Positions 55,559 to 62,727 are shown, counted from the first letter of the stretch. The stretch is 64,000 nucleotides of DNA from Desulforhabdus sp. TSK (GCF_022836495.1 NZ_BQXM01000020.1:1-64000), one strand, 5' to 3'. The notes: a model not told the origin generated them from the letters alone. Translations and numbers: made by a program.

Positions 55559-55572
55559 GGATTGAAAACTTC

Positions 55573-55641
55573 TTTTTTGTAGGAGCGGCATCCTGCCGCG
55601 ACCGGCTCACTGTCGCGGCTGGAAGCCGCTCCTACAAAAAA
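55573..55641. repeat. REP-like hairpin, hybrid of both subtypes
   Basis: Left half GTAGGAGCGGCATCCTGCCG (CATCCTG type), right half GTCGCGGCTGGAAGCCGCTC (CTTCCAG type). The tips TTTTTTG/CAAAAAA still pair. The inner stem is interrupted by the mixed sequences. Confidence 0.9.
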
Positions 55642-55653
55642 CAGGGAGCCATC

Positions 55654-55716
55654 AAATCAAAAGTTTTGTACACCAAATCAAAAACTTTTTACCCCTTCTC
55701 AAAAGCTTTGTACCGC
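55654..55716 (+). repeat. Three 21-bp direct repeats (iteron-like)
   Basis: Units AAATCAAAAGTTTTGTACACC, AAATCAAAAACTTTTTACCCC and TTCTCAAAAGCTTTGTACCGC are contiguous with exact 21-bp spacing. Each holds a near-palindromic CAAAAGYTTTG core. They lie about 120 bp upstream of the regulator gene and could be protein-binding sites on one face of the helix (two turns). Confidence 0.7.
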
Positions 55717-55771
55717 ATCGAGTACAAAAGCGGAAACGCAATGCCTTTAATGAAGGGAGAAATGTGATGTC

Positions 55772-55812
55772 GCCCTCCCCCTTTGTCAAAGGGGGATCGA
55801 GGGGGATTTTTC
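55772..55812. repeat. CCCCCTTTGTCAAAGGGGG repeat
   Basis: Single unit of the same palindromic family as 53768-53945, followed by GAGGGGGATTTTTC. Lies just upstream of the regulator gene. Confidence 0.75.
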
Positions 55813-55837
55813 ATGCAGGGAAAAGAAAGGTAGGCCT

Positions 55838-57232
55838 ATGTCCTGGAATATCCTTATTGTGGACGACGATCCCGGTATGCAGTCGGCTCTGAATGAAGTG
55901 CTGAAAAAGCGGGGGTATGAGGGGGAACTGGCGGGGTCCGCCGAAGAAGCCCTGGAAAAGATGGAGGAAAAATCCTTCGATCTGCTCCTCCTCGACATCA
56001 TGCTGCCGGGAATGTCCGGCTTGGAGGCCATTCCAAAAATCAAACAGCTGGCCAACCAGGGGGAAATCATCCTCATGACGGCCCACGGGTCCAAGGATGT
56101 CACCCTGGAAGCCATCAGCATGGGCGCCTACGACTATTTCACCAAGCCGTTCAGCTTGAAAGAGATGGACGTGGTGATCAAAAGGGCCTTGGAAAAGCGG
56201 CGGCTTGAAAAGGAGCTGAGTCAGCTAAAATGCCGCTTCCAGAGCAACGGCCCCCTCAGCCGCATCATCGGGGAAAGCGAGTGCATGAAAGGGGTCAAGG
56301 CGGTCCTCGAAAAGATCGCCCCTCTCGATACCACCGTCCTCATCACGGGCGAGAGCGGAACCGGCAAGGAGCTCATTGCGGATGTGATCCATGCCCTGAG
56401 CAAACGCGCGTCGGGCCCTTTTGTCAAAATCAACTGTGCGTCCATCCCTGAAAATCTCCTGGAAAGCGAGCTCTGCGGCCACGAAAAGGGAGCGTTCACC
56501 GGGGCCGCCCTGGCCAAGCCGGGGAAGTTCGAGCTGGCCGACGGCGGAAGCATCCTCATGGATGAAATCGGGGACATGCCTTTTTCGCTTCAGGCCAAGC
56601 TGCTGAGGCTGGTGGAGCAGAAGGGCTTCGAAAGGCTCGGGGGAAGCAAAACCCTCTCCGTGGATGTGCGGATCATCGCCGCCACGAACCAGGACCTCAA
56701 GTCCCTCATCAAGGAAAAGAACTTCCGCGAGGACCTCTACTACCGCCTGAACGTCGGCACCGTGCATCTTCCTCCCCTGCGGGAAAGGAAGGAAGACCTG
56801 CCCCTTCTCGCCCAGTATTTCATCCACCAAATCAACCGGAAGCTCGGCACCCGGGTGAGCGGCATTTCCCGCGAGGGACTGGATATCGTCACGGAGCATG
56901 ACTGGCCGGGAAACATCCGCGAGTTCGCCAATACCCTCGAACGGGCGGTCATCATGAGCAGTGGAGCCATCCTGAGCGCCCAGGACATGCGCATGACCCT
57001 CAGCAACCGGCCCTACCCTCCCCATGGAGATGACAAGGCCGCCCCCATCTCCCTGGGGGAAACCCTCGACAACGTGGAGCGCAACCTGATCCTCAACGCC
57101 CTGCGCAAGTGCGGCGGAAAGCAATGCGGAGCCGCGAAGCTCCTGGGCCTCAACCCCAAAAACCTGTGGAAAAAGATCCAGAAGCACGGACTCCAGGAAT
57201 CCAACGAGGGGATGTCCCAGGGCGTTTCGTAG
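55838..57232 (+). CDS. Sigma54-dependent response regulator (NtrC family)
   Basis: 464 aa. Receiver domain (1-118) with acidic pocket DDD, phosphoacceptor Asp in LLLLDIMLPG, and conserved Thr/Lys (MTAHG, TKPFS). AAA+ domain (about 138-365) with Walker A GESGTGKE, the GAFTGA sigma54 contact loop, and LADGGSILMDEIGDM as Walker B. C-terminal Fis-type HTH (about 405-450, GGKQCGAAKLLGLNPKNLWK). It activates sigma54 promoters when phosphorylated by the upstream kinase. Targets unknown. Confidence 0.95.
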   Translation: MSWNILIVDDDPGMQSALNEVLKKRGYEGELAGSAEEALEKMEEKSFDLLLLDIMLPGMSGLEAIPKIKQLANQGEIILMTAHGSKDVTLEAISMGAYDYFTKPFSLKEMDVVIKRALEKRRLEKELSQLKCRFQSNGPLSRIIGESECMKGVKAVLEKIAPLDTTVLITGESGTGKELIADVIHALSKRASGPFVKINCASIPENLLESELCGHEKGAFTGAALAKPGKFELADGGSILMDEIGDMPFSLQAKLLRLVEQKGFERLGGSKTLSVDVRIIAATNQDLKSLIKEKNFREDLYYRLNVGTVHLPPLRERKEDLPLLAQYFIHQINRKLGTRVSGISREGLDIVTEHDWPGNIREFANTLERAVIMSSGAILSAQDMRMTLSNRPYPPHGDDKAAPISLGETLDNVERNLILNALRKCGGKQCGAAKLLGLNPKNLWKKIQKHGLQESNEGMSQGVS

Positions 57233-57365
57233 CGCCGACCTTTTCATCAAGGCGTCCTCGGCAGTCCGTTGCAGGCAGCTCCAAAGCAGGAAATGCACAA
57301 AGAGAGCAAGCGCATCAAATCCTGACTACACCGCAAGGCTGAGATCTGGACTACCCGAGCTCCTT

Positions 57366-57433
57366 GTAGGAGCGGCTTCCAGCCGCGACAAAAATGAACG
57401 ATTGAAAAAGTCGCGGCTGGAAGCCGCTCCTAC
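57366..57433. repeat. REP-like hairpin, CTTCCAG subtype
   Basis: GTAGGAGCGGCTTCCAGCCG, loop AAAAATGAACGATTGAAAAA, matching right arm ending GCCGCTCCTAC. Confidence 0.9.
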
Positions 57434-57514
57434 AAAATCCAGGTATTACCCGTTAACAGCACAGTGAAGGCGGAAGCATGAAATGCACCTTCCCCATCGC
57501 CTGATAGCGCTTTA

Positions 57515-57660
57515 GGCAATACCAAAGAAATAACCTCCCAAAGGGTAGCTTGTTTTGTAGGAGCGGCTTCCAGCCGTGACCAGGGGGCATGGCGGCTTCT
57601 CCGATGTCGTGGCTGGAAGCCGCTCCTACAGTTCTGGTACCCTATTACTCGTGAGCTGCC
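57515..57660. mobile_element. MITE-like element A, copy 2
   Basis: 146 bp, start GGCAATACCAAAGAAATAAC, end GTACCCTATTACTCGTGAGC plus TGCC, flanked by TTA at 57512-57514 and 57661-57663. REP hairpin inside (57557-57629). The surrounding segment exists without the element at 61755-61890, with a single TTA at 61841-61843. Confidence 0.85.
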
Positions 57661-57788
57661 TTATTGCCTTTTCCCTCACGTCAACGGCTACTTCGTGCGA
57701 TTGCCCTGAATGCACAAAGCCTCTAAATTGACGACACCGAACCCAACTGTTATCATGTTCAAAAAGGTGTAATCATTTGGAGGCATCC

Positions 57789-58037
57789 ATGATCAGGACC
57801 CAGATACAGTTGACAGAGAGCCAGGTGCAGGCCCTCAGGAAAATGGCCGTATCCCGGCGCGTATCCATTGCCAGGTTGATCAGGCAGGCAGTTGACAGCA
57901 TGATCGAATCGAGCCCGCAGCCTGACCCCGAAGAAAGGCGTAAGAGGGCGTTGGAAATCGTGGGTAAGTTCGGCTCCGGTCAACACGATATTTCCACAAA
58001 GCATGACGACTACCTTCCGGACGCGTACGGCGAATGA
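57789..58037 (+). CDS. vapB: VapB-like ribbon-helix-helix antitoxin
   Basis: 82 aa from ATG 57789, with GGAGG upstream. N-terminal RTQIQLTESQVQALRKMA and SIARLIRQAVDSMIE form a CopG-type ribbon-helix-helix. The C-terminal tail (HDISTKHDDYLPDAYGE) is acidic and would bind and block the toxin. The stop overlaps the vapC start by 4 nt. It likely represses its own operon. Confidence 0.9.
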   Translation: MIRTQIQLTESQVQALRKMAVSRRVSIARLIRQAVDSMIESSPQPDPEERRKRALEIVGKFGSGQHDISTKHDDYLPDAYGE

Positions 58038-58432
58038 GAATCTTCATCGATACTTCGGCCTTCTACGCTCTGCTGGACCGGGATGATGCCAATCACCCGC
58101 GGGCACGGGTGGCGTGGACGTCCATGCTTGAAGGGACAAATTCCTTTTTTACCAGCAACTACGTTTTGGTGGAAAGCCATGCCCTCCTGCAGCATCGCCT
58201 CGGGATCGATGCCGTCCGCGGATATCACGAAGACATTGTGCCCCTGATCCATATTGAATTTGTTGCCCCTGAGGTCCATCGGTCCGGAATGGGGGCACTT
58301 CTTTCCGCGTCCAGGCGGAATCTCAGTTTTGTCGACTGCGTGAGCTTCGAGGTCATGCGCAGCCTGGGGATAAAAACGGTTTTTGCTTTCGATCCCCATT
58401 TCGAGGAGCAGGGCTTTACTCTCATCCCCTGA
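58034..58432 (+). CDS. vapC: VapC-like PIN-domain toxin
   Basis: 132 aa. PIN ribonuclease fold with acidic residues in IFIDTSAFYAL (Asp6), NYVLVESHALLQ (Glu48) and LSFVDCVSFEVM (Asp101). Cleaves RNA, often tRNA or rRNA, when the antitoxin is lost. Partner of the preceding RHH antitoxin, with overlapping genes. Confidence 0.9.
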   Translation: MRIFIDTSAFYALLDRDDANHPRARVAWTSMLEGTNSFFTSNYVLVESHALLQHRLGIDAVRGYHEDIVPLIHIEFVAPEVHRSGMGALLSASRRNLSFVDCVSFEVMRSLGIKTVFAFDPHFEEQGFTLIP

Positions 58433-58448
58433 GGGGGCGTTCGGCTGT

Positions 58449-58567
58449 TATACTGCGAACGGTTCAAACCTTGGCTTTTGTAGGAGCGGCTTCCAGCCGC
58501 GACGTGAATCGGTCGCGGCTGGAAGCCGCTCCTACAAAAACGAAGCTTTTCATCCTCAACACGTATA
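58449..58567. mobile_element. MITE-like element B, copy 3
   Basis: 119 bp, left end TATACTGCGAACGGTTCAAA, REP hairpin (58480-58535) with short loop, right end ...CATCCTCAACACGTATA, which differs from the right end of copies 1 and 2. It begins 16 nt after the vapC stop. Confidence 0.75.
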
Positions 58568-58578
58568 GTGAGAGTCGG

Positions 58579-58656
58579 CTTTCCCCCCTTTGCAAAGGGG
58601 GCAGGGGGGATTTTATTGATGGGGGTGAACACCGCCGTGCTCATGACCGTTAACGG
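58579..58656. repeat. Inverted copy of the CCCCTTTG repeat segment
   Basis: Reverse complement of 53768-53843 with only scattered differences, including TTCACCCCCA-CAATAAAATC and the CCCCCTTTGCAAAGGGGG palindrome. The two copies lie 4.8 kb apart in opposite orientation around the NtrBC-like pair and vapBC. Confidence 0.85.
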
Positions 58657-58704
58657 CAGTTGAGATCACCTTGGAATCAGGCCGGAATAAAAGGAGTCTG
58701 TGTC

Positions 58705-59271
58705 ATGTCGGACCCGGCGAAAAAGAAAGCGACCTACCAGGACCTCTACAGTGTCCCCGAAAACATGATCGGAGAAATCATCAACGGGGAGCTGATCGCC
58801 ACTCCGAGGCCGTCACCGAAGCACATGCTCGCAACATCCGCGTTGGGGGGCAAAATATTGCCACCTTATCAATTCGGAGAAGGGGGTGCTCCCGGAGGAT
58901 GGATTATTCTCGTCGAGGTTGAAATCATATTGAGCCAGCAATTGATCGTCCCGGATCTTGCCGGCTGGGGAAAAGAGAGATTTCCGAAAAAGTTGGAGTA
59001 CAATTGGATCGAGGTCACTCCCGACTGGGTGTGCGAAGTACTCTCTCCGAGCACCGCTCTTCGCGACCGCACGGTGAAGAAGGCCATTTATGAAGCGCAT
59101 GGGGTGGGGCACCTTTGGCTGGTCGACCCACTTCACAGGACCGTGGAGGTCTTCCGGCTCGAATCCAGTCGATGGGTCCCCGCGGGCGTCTTCGGCGGCG
59201 ACGAAAAGGCACGCCTGGAACCGTTTCAAGACATCGAATTCCACCTGGGCGACTTGTGGTTGGAGGCTTGA
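58705..59271 (+). CDS. Uma2-family protein (DUF820), copy 2
   Basis: 188 aa from ATG 58705, with AAGGAG upstream. Same architecture as the other two Uma2 proteins: ENMIGEIINGELIATPRPS, VPDLAGWGKERFP, VCEVLSPSTALRD, YEAHGVGHLWLVDP. The TPRPSPKH and LGGKILPPYQFGEGG segments are shared with copies 1 and 3. The stop codon is directly followed by TATACT of a truncated element B. It lies 131 nt before copy 3. Confidence 0.88.
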   Translation: MSDPAKKKATYQDLYSVPENMIGEIINGELIATPRPSPKHMLATSALGGKILPPYQFGEGGAPGGWIILVEVEIILSQQLIVPDLAGWGKERFPKKLEYNWIEVTPDWVCEVLSPSTALRDRTVKKAIYEAHGVGHLWLVDPLHRTVEVFRLESSRWVPAGVFGGDEKARLEPFQDIEFHLGDLWLEA

Positions 59272-59346
59272 TATACTCCAAACGGGTGAGATCTTGACTT
59301 ATTGATGATCCTGTAGGAGCGGCTTCCAGCCGCGACAAAAATATTT
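59272..59346. mobile_element. MITE-like element B, truncated copy 4 (inverted)
   Basis: TATACTCCAAACGGGTGAGA onwards matches the reverse complement of the right end of copy 2, including one REP half (59313-59336). The other half is missing. Starts on the base after the Uma2 stop codon. Confidence 0.82.
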
Positions 59347-59402
59347 AGCCACGTCACGCTAATCCGCGAAAACCCTCAAAATTCTATCGAAGGACGTGCG
59401 CC

Positions 59403-59987
59403 ATGTCCCAACCGGCGAAGAATAAAGCGACCTATGAAGATCTTTACCGTGTACCGGACAACGTGATCGGCGAGATCATCGACGGGGAATTGATCGTCAC
59501 TCCCCGGCCATCGAGAAAGCATACCTACGCGACTTCCACCCTGGGGAGCAGGGTATTGCCGGCCTACCACTTTGGGGAGGGAGGCGGCCCAGGTGGATGG
59601 GTCATTCTCATCGAACCGGAAATGAAACTGGGGGAGCACATCCTGGTTCCGGACCTGGCAGGGTGGAAGGCCGAAAGATTCCTATGGGAAGAGGGACAGA
59701 ATCCGATCTCGGTGACGCCCGATTGGGTATGCGAGGTTCTCTCCCCGAGCACGTTTCGCCTGGACCGCATCAAAAAGATGGCCCGGTATGCCGAGTACGG
59801 TGTAAGGCATCTATGGTTGATCGACCCGGATCAGACGACCCTGGAGGTCTACCGGCTCGAGTCCGGCCGATGGTTGTTGCTGGATGCGTTTGACGGTGCG
59901 GAAAAAATCCACATTGAACCGTTTCAATACATCGAAATCAACCTCGGCGATTTGTGGCCGAAGGTAGAAGATGCTCCGCATAGCTGA
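59403..59987 (+). CDS. Uma2-family protein (DUF820), copy 3
   Basis: 194 aa, GAAGGA about 10 nt upstream. Shares most motifs with copy 2 (ATYEDLYRVPDNVIGEIIDG, TPRPSRKHTYATSTLG, VPDLAGWKAERF, VCEVLSPSTFRLDRIKKMA). PD-(D/E)XK-like fold, nuclease activity predicted only. It looks like a tandem duplicate of copy 2. The bases after its stop (GAGATCCCGACTCCTTCATG) resemble the element B end that follows copy 2, so gene and element end may have been duplicated together. Confidence 0.88.
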   Translation: MSQPAKNKATYEDLYRVPDNVIGEIIDGELIVTPRPSRKHTYATSTLGSRVLPAYHFGEGGGPGGWVILIEPEMKLGEHILVPDLAGWKAERFLWEEGQNPISVTPDWVCEVLSPSTFRLDRIKKMARYAEYGVRHLWLIDPDQTTLEVYRLESGRWLLLDAFDGAEKIHIEPFQYIEINLGDLWPKVEDAPHS

Positions 59988-60083
59988 GATCCCGACTCCT
60001 TCATGGCCCTGTATGCTGTATAACGCTCCGCGGGAACCGGCCGGCAATGGAGCGCAGCGGAATTGCCCAGCCGAGTTGATGCG

Positions 60084-60479
60084 TTAGGCGCACCACTTCT
60101 CCACCTGCAGCCCAGCTATCTCCTGAAAGTGGTCATCTCGAGTGACCAGGGTAAGATCATATTGTAGAGCGATGGCTGCGATCCAGATGTCATTTTCTGG
60201 AATGGGACGGCCTTTCTTGCGAAGACCATCTTTGATCTGACCGTACCATTGAGCAGTGGCTGCATCACAGGAGAGCACCACGTTCTGAGAAGCAAATTCG
60301 TTGATTCGAGAGACATTTTCCTTTCCCCGAGAAGACTTGTAGGCACCGTAGTAGAGCTCACCAAGAACCGTAGCTGGGGTAAAGACTTCGATAGCATTGC
60401 TCAGATGCTGTTGCACAGTGGAGTCATTGGCAAACAGAGCAATGACAATGTTCGTATCGATCAGAAATCTACCAGTCAT
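60084..60479 (-). CDS. vapC: VapC-like PIN-domain toxin
   Basis: 131 aa. FLIDTNIVIALFAND (Asp8), TVLGELYYGAYKS (Glu41), PENDIWIAAIALQYDL (Asp97) and TRDDHFQEI are the four-acid PIN pattern of classical VapC toxins. The start overlaps the antitoxin gene by 11 nt. Confidence 0.93.
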   Translation of the reverse strand: MTGRFLIDTNIVIALFANDSTVQQHLSNAIEVFTPATVLGELYYGAYKSSRGKENVSRINEFASQNVVLSCDAATAQWYGQIKDGLRKKGRPIPENDIWIAAIALQYDLTLVTRDDHFQEIAGLQVEKWCA

Positions 60480-60699
60480 TTAGGTCCACCTGTTCACAGC
60501 CCTCAGCTATTGCCTTTTCCATTTCATTAAGATCTTCAAGAGCAATGGTACCTGCAAACCTCAATAACTCACTTCCCGGTACGCCGAAAGGCTTCTCTTC
60601 TGCCAAGGTGCGAACAAAAGCTAAAACTCGCATCTGCTGCTCAGGACTCAGCTTGTGAAGATGCGAAGTGATCTGTTGCTCAAACGATGGCCCTGCCAT
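60469..60699 (-). CDS. Antitoxin of the PIN toxin, unassigned type
   Basis: 76 aa from ATG 60699, with GGAGG upstream. Helical N-terminal half (LHKLSPEQQMRVLAFVRTLA) and an acidic C-terminal tail ending GCEQVDLNDW. It resembles a family of small antitoxins encoded next to VapC, without a clear AbrB or RHH motif. Overlaps its toxin by 11 nt. Confidence 0.8.
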   Translation of the reverse strand: MAGPSFEQQITSHLHKLSPEQQMRVLAFVRTLAEEKPFGVPGSELLRFAGTIALEDLNEMEKAIAEGCEQVDLNDW

Positions 60700-60856
60700 A
60701 TAAAACACCTCCTTCAATTCTTCAGACCAATGACATCCTGCCGGTTTATTTTAGTTTACATCAGCACAGGGCTTCAGGAAGAGCACCCTAACGTGAAGCT
60801 AGGTGAGCGCGGCGGACTTTTGCCGCGTCCTCCTTGAGCGGTTCGTTGGTAAAATG

Positions 60857-61231
60857 CTATGTTTTTGCTAGGTATTTTACGTTCTCAATGTCTTTGAAGT
60901 GAGCATCTTGAGTCCAAACGAGAGCCCCGTAGGTCTGAGCGCTTGCCAGGATGACGCTGTCGGCGAGGGGCAGCTTCAGCTCACTGCCTACCTTGGCTGC
61001 CCTGAGGGCAATGCTTTCAGTCAAAGTGACAAGCTGTCCCTGATGCATTACGGCAACAATCTGGAGTGCTGCATCTTCACCTCTTTGTTGAAGTACCCGT
61101 TTGAATACCTCAAGGATGCAGATGGTTGGGACAATGAGATTGGCGGTATCCTCAATGGCAGGTGCAAAGAAGTCAGCGTATGGGGTATCTGCGAAGTATT
61201 CGAGCCAGCCACAGGAATCGACAAGATTCAT
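60857..61231 (-). CDS. vapC: VapC-like PIN-domain toxin
   Basis: 124 aa. NLVDSCGWLEYF (Asp5), ICILEVFKRVLQQ (Glu41), LPLADSVILASAQTYGALVW (Asp92) and TQDAHFKDIE (Asp110). Second PIN toxin of this cluster and a paralogue group distinct from the neighbours. The start overlaps the AbrB-type antitoxin by 4 nt. Confidence 0.92.
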   Translation of the reverse strand: MNLVDSCGWLEYFADTPYADFFAPAIEDTANLIVPTICILEVFKRVLQQRGEDAALQIVAVMHQGQLVTLTESIALRAAKVGSELKLPLADSVILASAQTYGALVWTQDAHFKDIENVKYLAKT

Positions 61232-61434
61232 ACTCGATCCAGCTCCCGGTCTATACTTGTATCTATTCCTTTTAGAAACCCTCGTAGACTCTTGGGGCTC
61301 CTGAGGGGGATGAGCTCAATTCGGTTTTCATACTGGAGGATCTGGACCTTGGTACCAGGCTGAATATCCATTGACTTTCTCAGATCACGAGGGATCACGA
61401 CCTGGAATTTAGGAGAAACAGTGACTGCTTTCAT
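61228..61434 (-). CDS. vapB: AbrB/MazE-type antitoxin
   Basis: 68 aa from ATG 61434. Swapped-hairpin AbrB fold: VSPKFQVVIPRDLRKSMDIQ and PGTKVQILQYENRIELIPL. The C-terminal part (about 45-68) binds the toxin. Overlaps the PIN toxin gene by 4 nt. Likely autorepressor. Confidence 0.92.
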   Translation of the reverse strand: MKAVTVSPKFQVVIPRDLRKSMDIQPGTKVQILQYENRIELIPLRSPKSLRGFLKGIDTSIDRELDRV

Positions 61435-61696
61435 GAATGCCTCCATCGATATGGATTTTATGATACGATATCACAATCGATCCCATGATTCAACGAGGGG
61501 ACAAGAAACAAGAACCGGGTATGCCGGGAGCGTCTCGCCCCCTTTTCCCCTTTGGAACCGTGCATGAGACTTTCACCTCTCCAACGGCTGACCCATATTG
61601 CTTGAGCCGCCTTGCGCGGATTCTTGTGGATGCCGTCGGCGCACCATCCTCAACAGTTGTCCGAAGACATAGTTGCCAGTGGACTGGAATGACCCT

Positions 61697-61753
61697 GTAG
61701 GAGCGGCTTCCAGCCGCGACCGGCTTGCTGTCGCGGCTGGAAGCCGCTCCTAC
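61697..61753. repeat. REP-like hairpin, CTTCCAG subtype
   Basis: GTAGGAGCGGCTTCCAGCCG with complete right arm ending GCCGCTCCTAC. Confidence 0.9.
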
Positions 61754-61754
61754 A

Positions 61755-61890
61755 AACCCCACAAACTCCAGCTTATCACCCGTTAACAGCGCAGTTCCGT
61801 CAACTGCATGAAATGCAACTACTCCCTTGTCCAAACCGATTTATCGCCTTTTACCTCATGTCAACGGCTATTTCGTGCGATTGCTTTACC
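61755..61890 (+). repeat. Segment paralogous to 57434-57706, without element A
   Basis: Shares CCCGTTAACAGC-CAGT, GCATGAAATGCA and GTCAACGGCTA-TTCGTGCGATTGC with 57434-57511 plus 57664-57706, in the same order and also right after a REP. At the point of element A it has only GATTTATCGCC with one TTA. Confidence 0.85.
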
Positions 61891-62208
61891 AAAGCCAAAG
61901 CAACGGATCTCCCTTGATTCTTCCCAAGTCAGTCATGAAGCGGGTTTCAGCCGCTCTGAACGGGCTATTCTACTTTTGGTAGATTTCGACAACTTTTAAC
62001 CTATTTTGCACTACAAAAAGTTACATTAGAAACCGCCACTTAACGCCCCCCGGCAAAATCGATCTACCAACAGTCGATGAAATACGCCTCCCGGTCCCAT
62101 GCACTCCCCCTCACCAAACGACTGCACGATTTTTGGGTGCCCGCCGATGCGCTTCCTGTCACGCATTCTCGAATCTTCGAAAGCCCAATTTGCTGGAAAA
62201 GAAAATGT

Positions 62209-62224
62209 TGGCACAGTCCTCGCA
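62209..62224 (+). promoter_or_regulatory. Possible sigma54 promoter upstream of flp
   Basis: TGGCACAGTCCTCGCA has the GG and GC pairs at the correct 12-base distance, with two mismatches to the TGGCACG-N4-TTGCW consensus. It is about 270 nt before the pilin start, which is rather far. Confidence 0.3.
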
Positions 62225-62494
62225 AATAAGAGAGTCAACATCGCGGAACAGAACGAACTGCCGGAGATTACGGATGCTTGGATGGGACAACAGGGTGAGC
62301 TTCCGAAAGGGCTGAAAGTGAAGCAACCGGATGGAAGCATGGGGTTGGACGCATCGCAACCGGGAATTTCCCGGCAGTAGAGAAAGCAGCGGTCCTGTCG
62401 GTGGACTTGAGAAGTCTTGAACGATGGGGTTTTTGAGTGAAAGGCGAGTAGGAAAAACATCAACTGTAACGATTCATCAAAGAAGGAGAATGCC

Positions 62495-62665
62495 ATGTTG
62501 AAGAAAGTACAGAATTTCTTGAAGGAAGAAGAAGGCGCCACGATGGTTGAATATGCACTCATGGTCGCACTTATTGCAGTAGTATGTATCGCAACTGTTA
62601 AAACTCTGGGTGGCAACGTAAACACGATGTTTGGAGATGTTGCAAAAAAGATTGCGGCGGAGTAA
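62495..62665 (+). CDS. flp: Flp/Fap-type IVb pilin
   Basis: 56 aa, with AGAAGGAG upstream. A short basic leader MLKKVQNFLKEEEG is followed by the prepilin cleavage site G/ATMVEYAL with the conserved Glu5 and Tyr6 of the mature pilin. A single hydrophobic helix (ALMVALIAVVCIATV) and a short tail complete it. Major subunit of Tad-type adhesive pili. The gene is short and easily missed. A hairpin follows at 62688-62727. The TPR lipoprotein gene on the opposite strand is probably part of the same locus. Confidence 0.93.
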   Translation: MLKKVQNFLKEEEGATMVEYALMVALIAVVCIATVKTLGGNVNTMFGDVAKKIAAE

Positions 62666-62687
62666 ATAAAATTTTTATATCGTTCAT

Positions 62688-62727
62688 CTTCAAGGCGTTT
62701 TCCCTCCTTATGGGAAACGTCTTGAAG
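62688..62727 (+). terminator. Hairpin after the pilin gene
   Basis: CTTCAAGGCGTTTTCCC and GGGAAACGTCTTGAAG form an imperfect stem of about 16 bp with a 7-base loop. Only a weak T-rich tail. Probably stabilises or ends the abundant flp mRNA. Confidence 0.6.

Larger units (their letters stand above)
57233..57788. other. Repeat-rich gap before the VapBC module
   Basis: About 555 bases without a gene: REP at 57366-57433, then a segment that recurs at 61755-61890, interrupted here by element A copy 2 (57515-57660), then a short leader for vapB. Confidence 0.7.
61435..62494. other. Long gap before the pilin gene
   Basis: About 1060 bases. Holds a REP (61697-61753), the segment related to 57434-57706 (61755-61890) and an AT-richer leader. 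Small open frames (for example 62099-62380) show no resemblance to known proteins. A possible sigma54 site lies at 62209-62224. Confidence 0.55.

Noticed and set aside
47168-61753. CRISPR array suspected from many similar hairpins
   Set aside because: Units are irregularly spaced over kilobases, lie in intergenic gaps, and no cas gene is present.
62099-62380. 93-codon frame before the pilin gene
   Set aside because: No ribosome-binding site, no domain, and overlapping open frames on the other strand.
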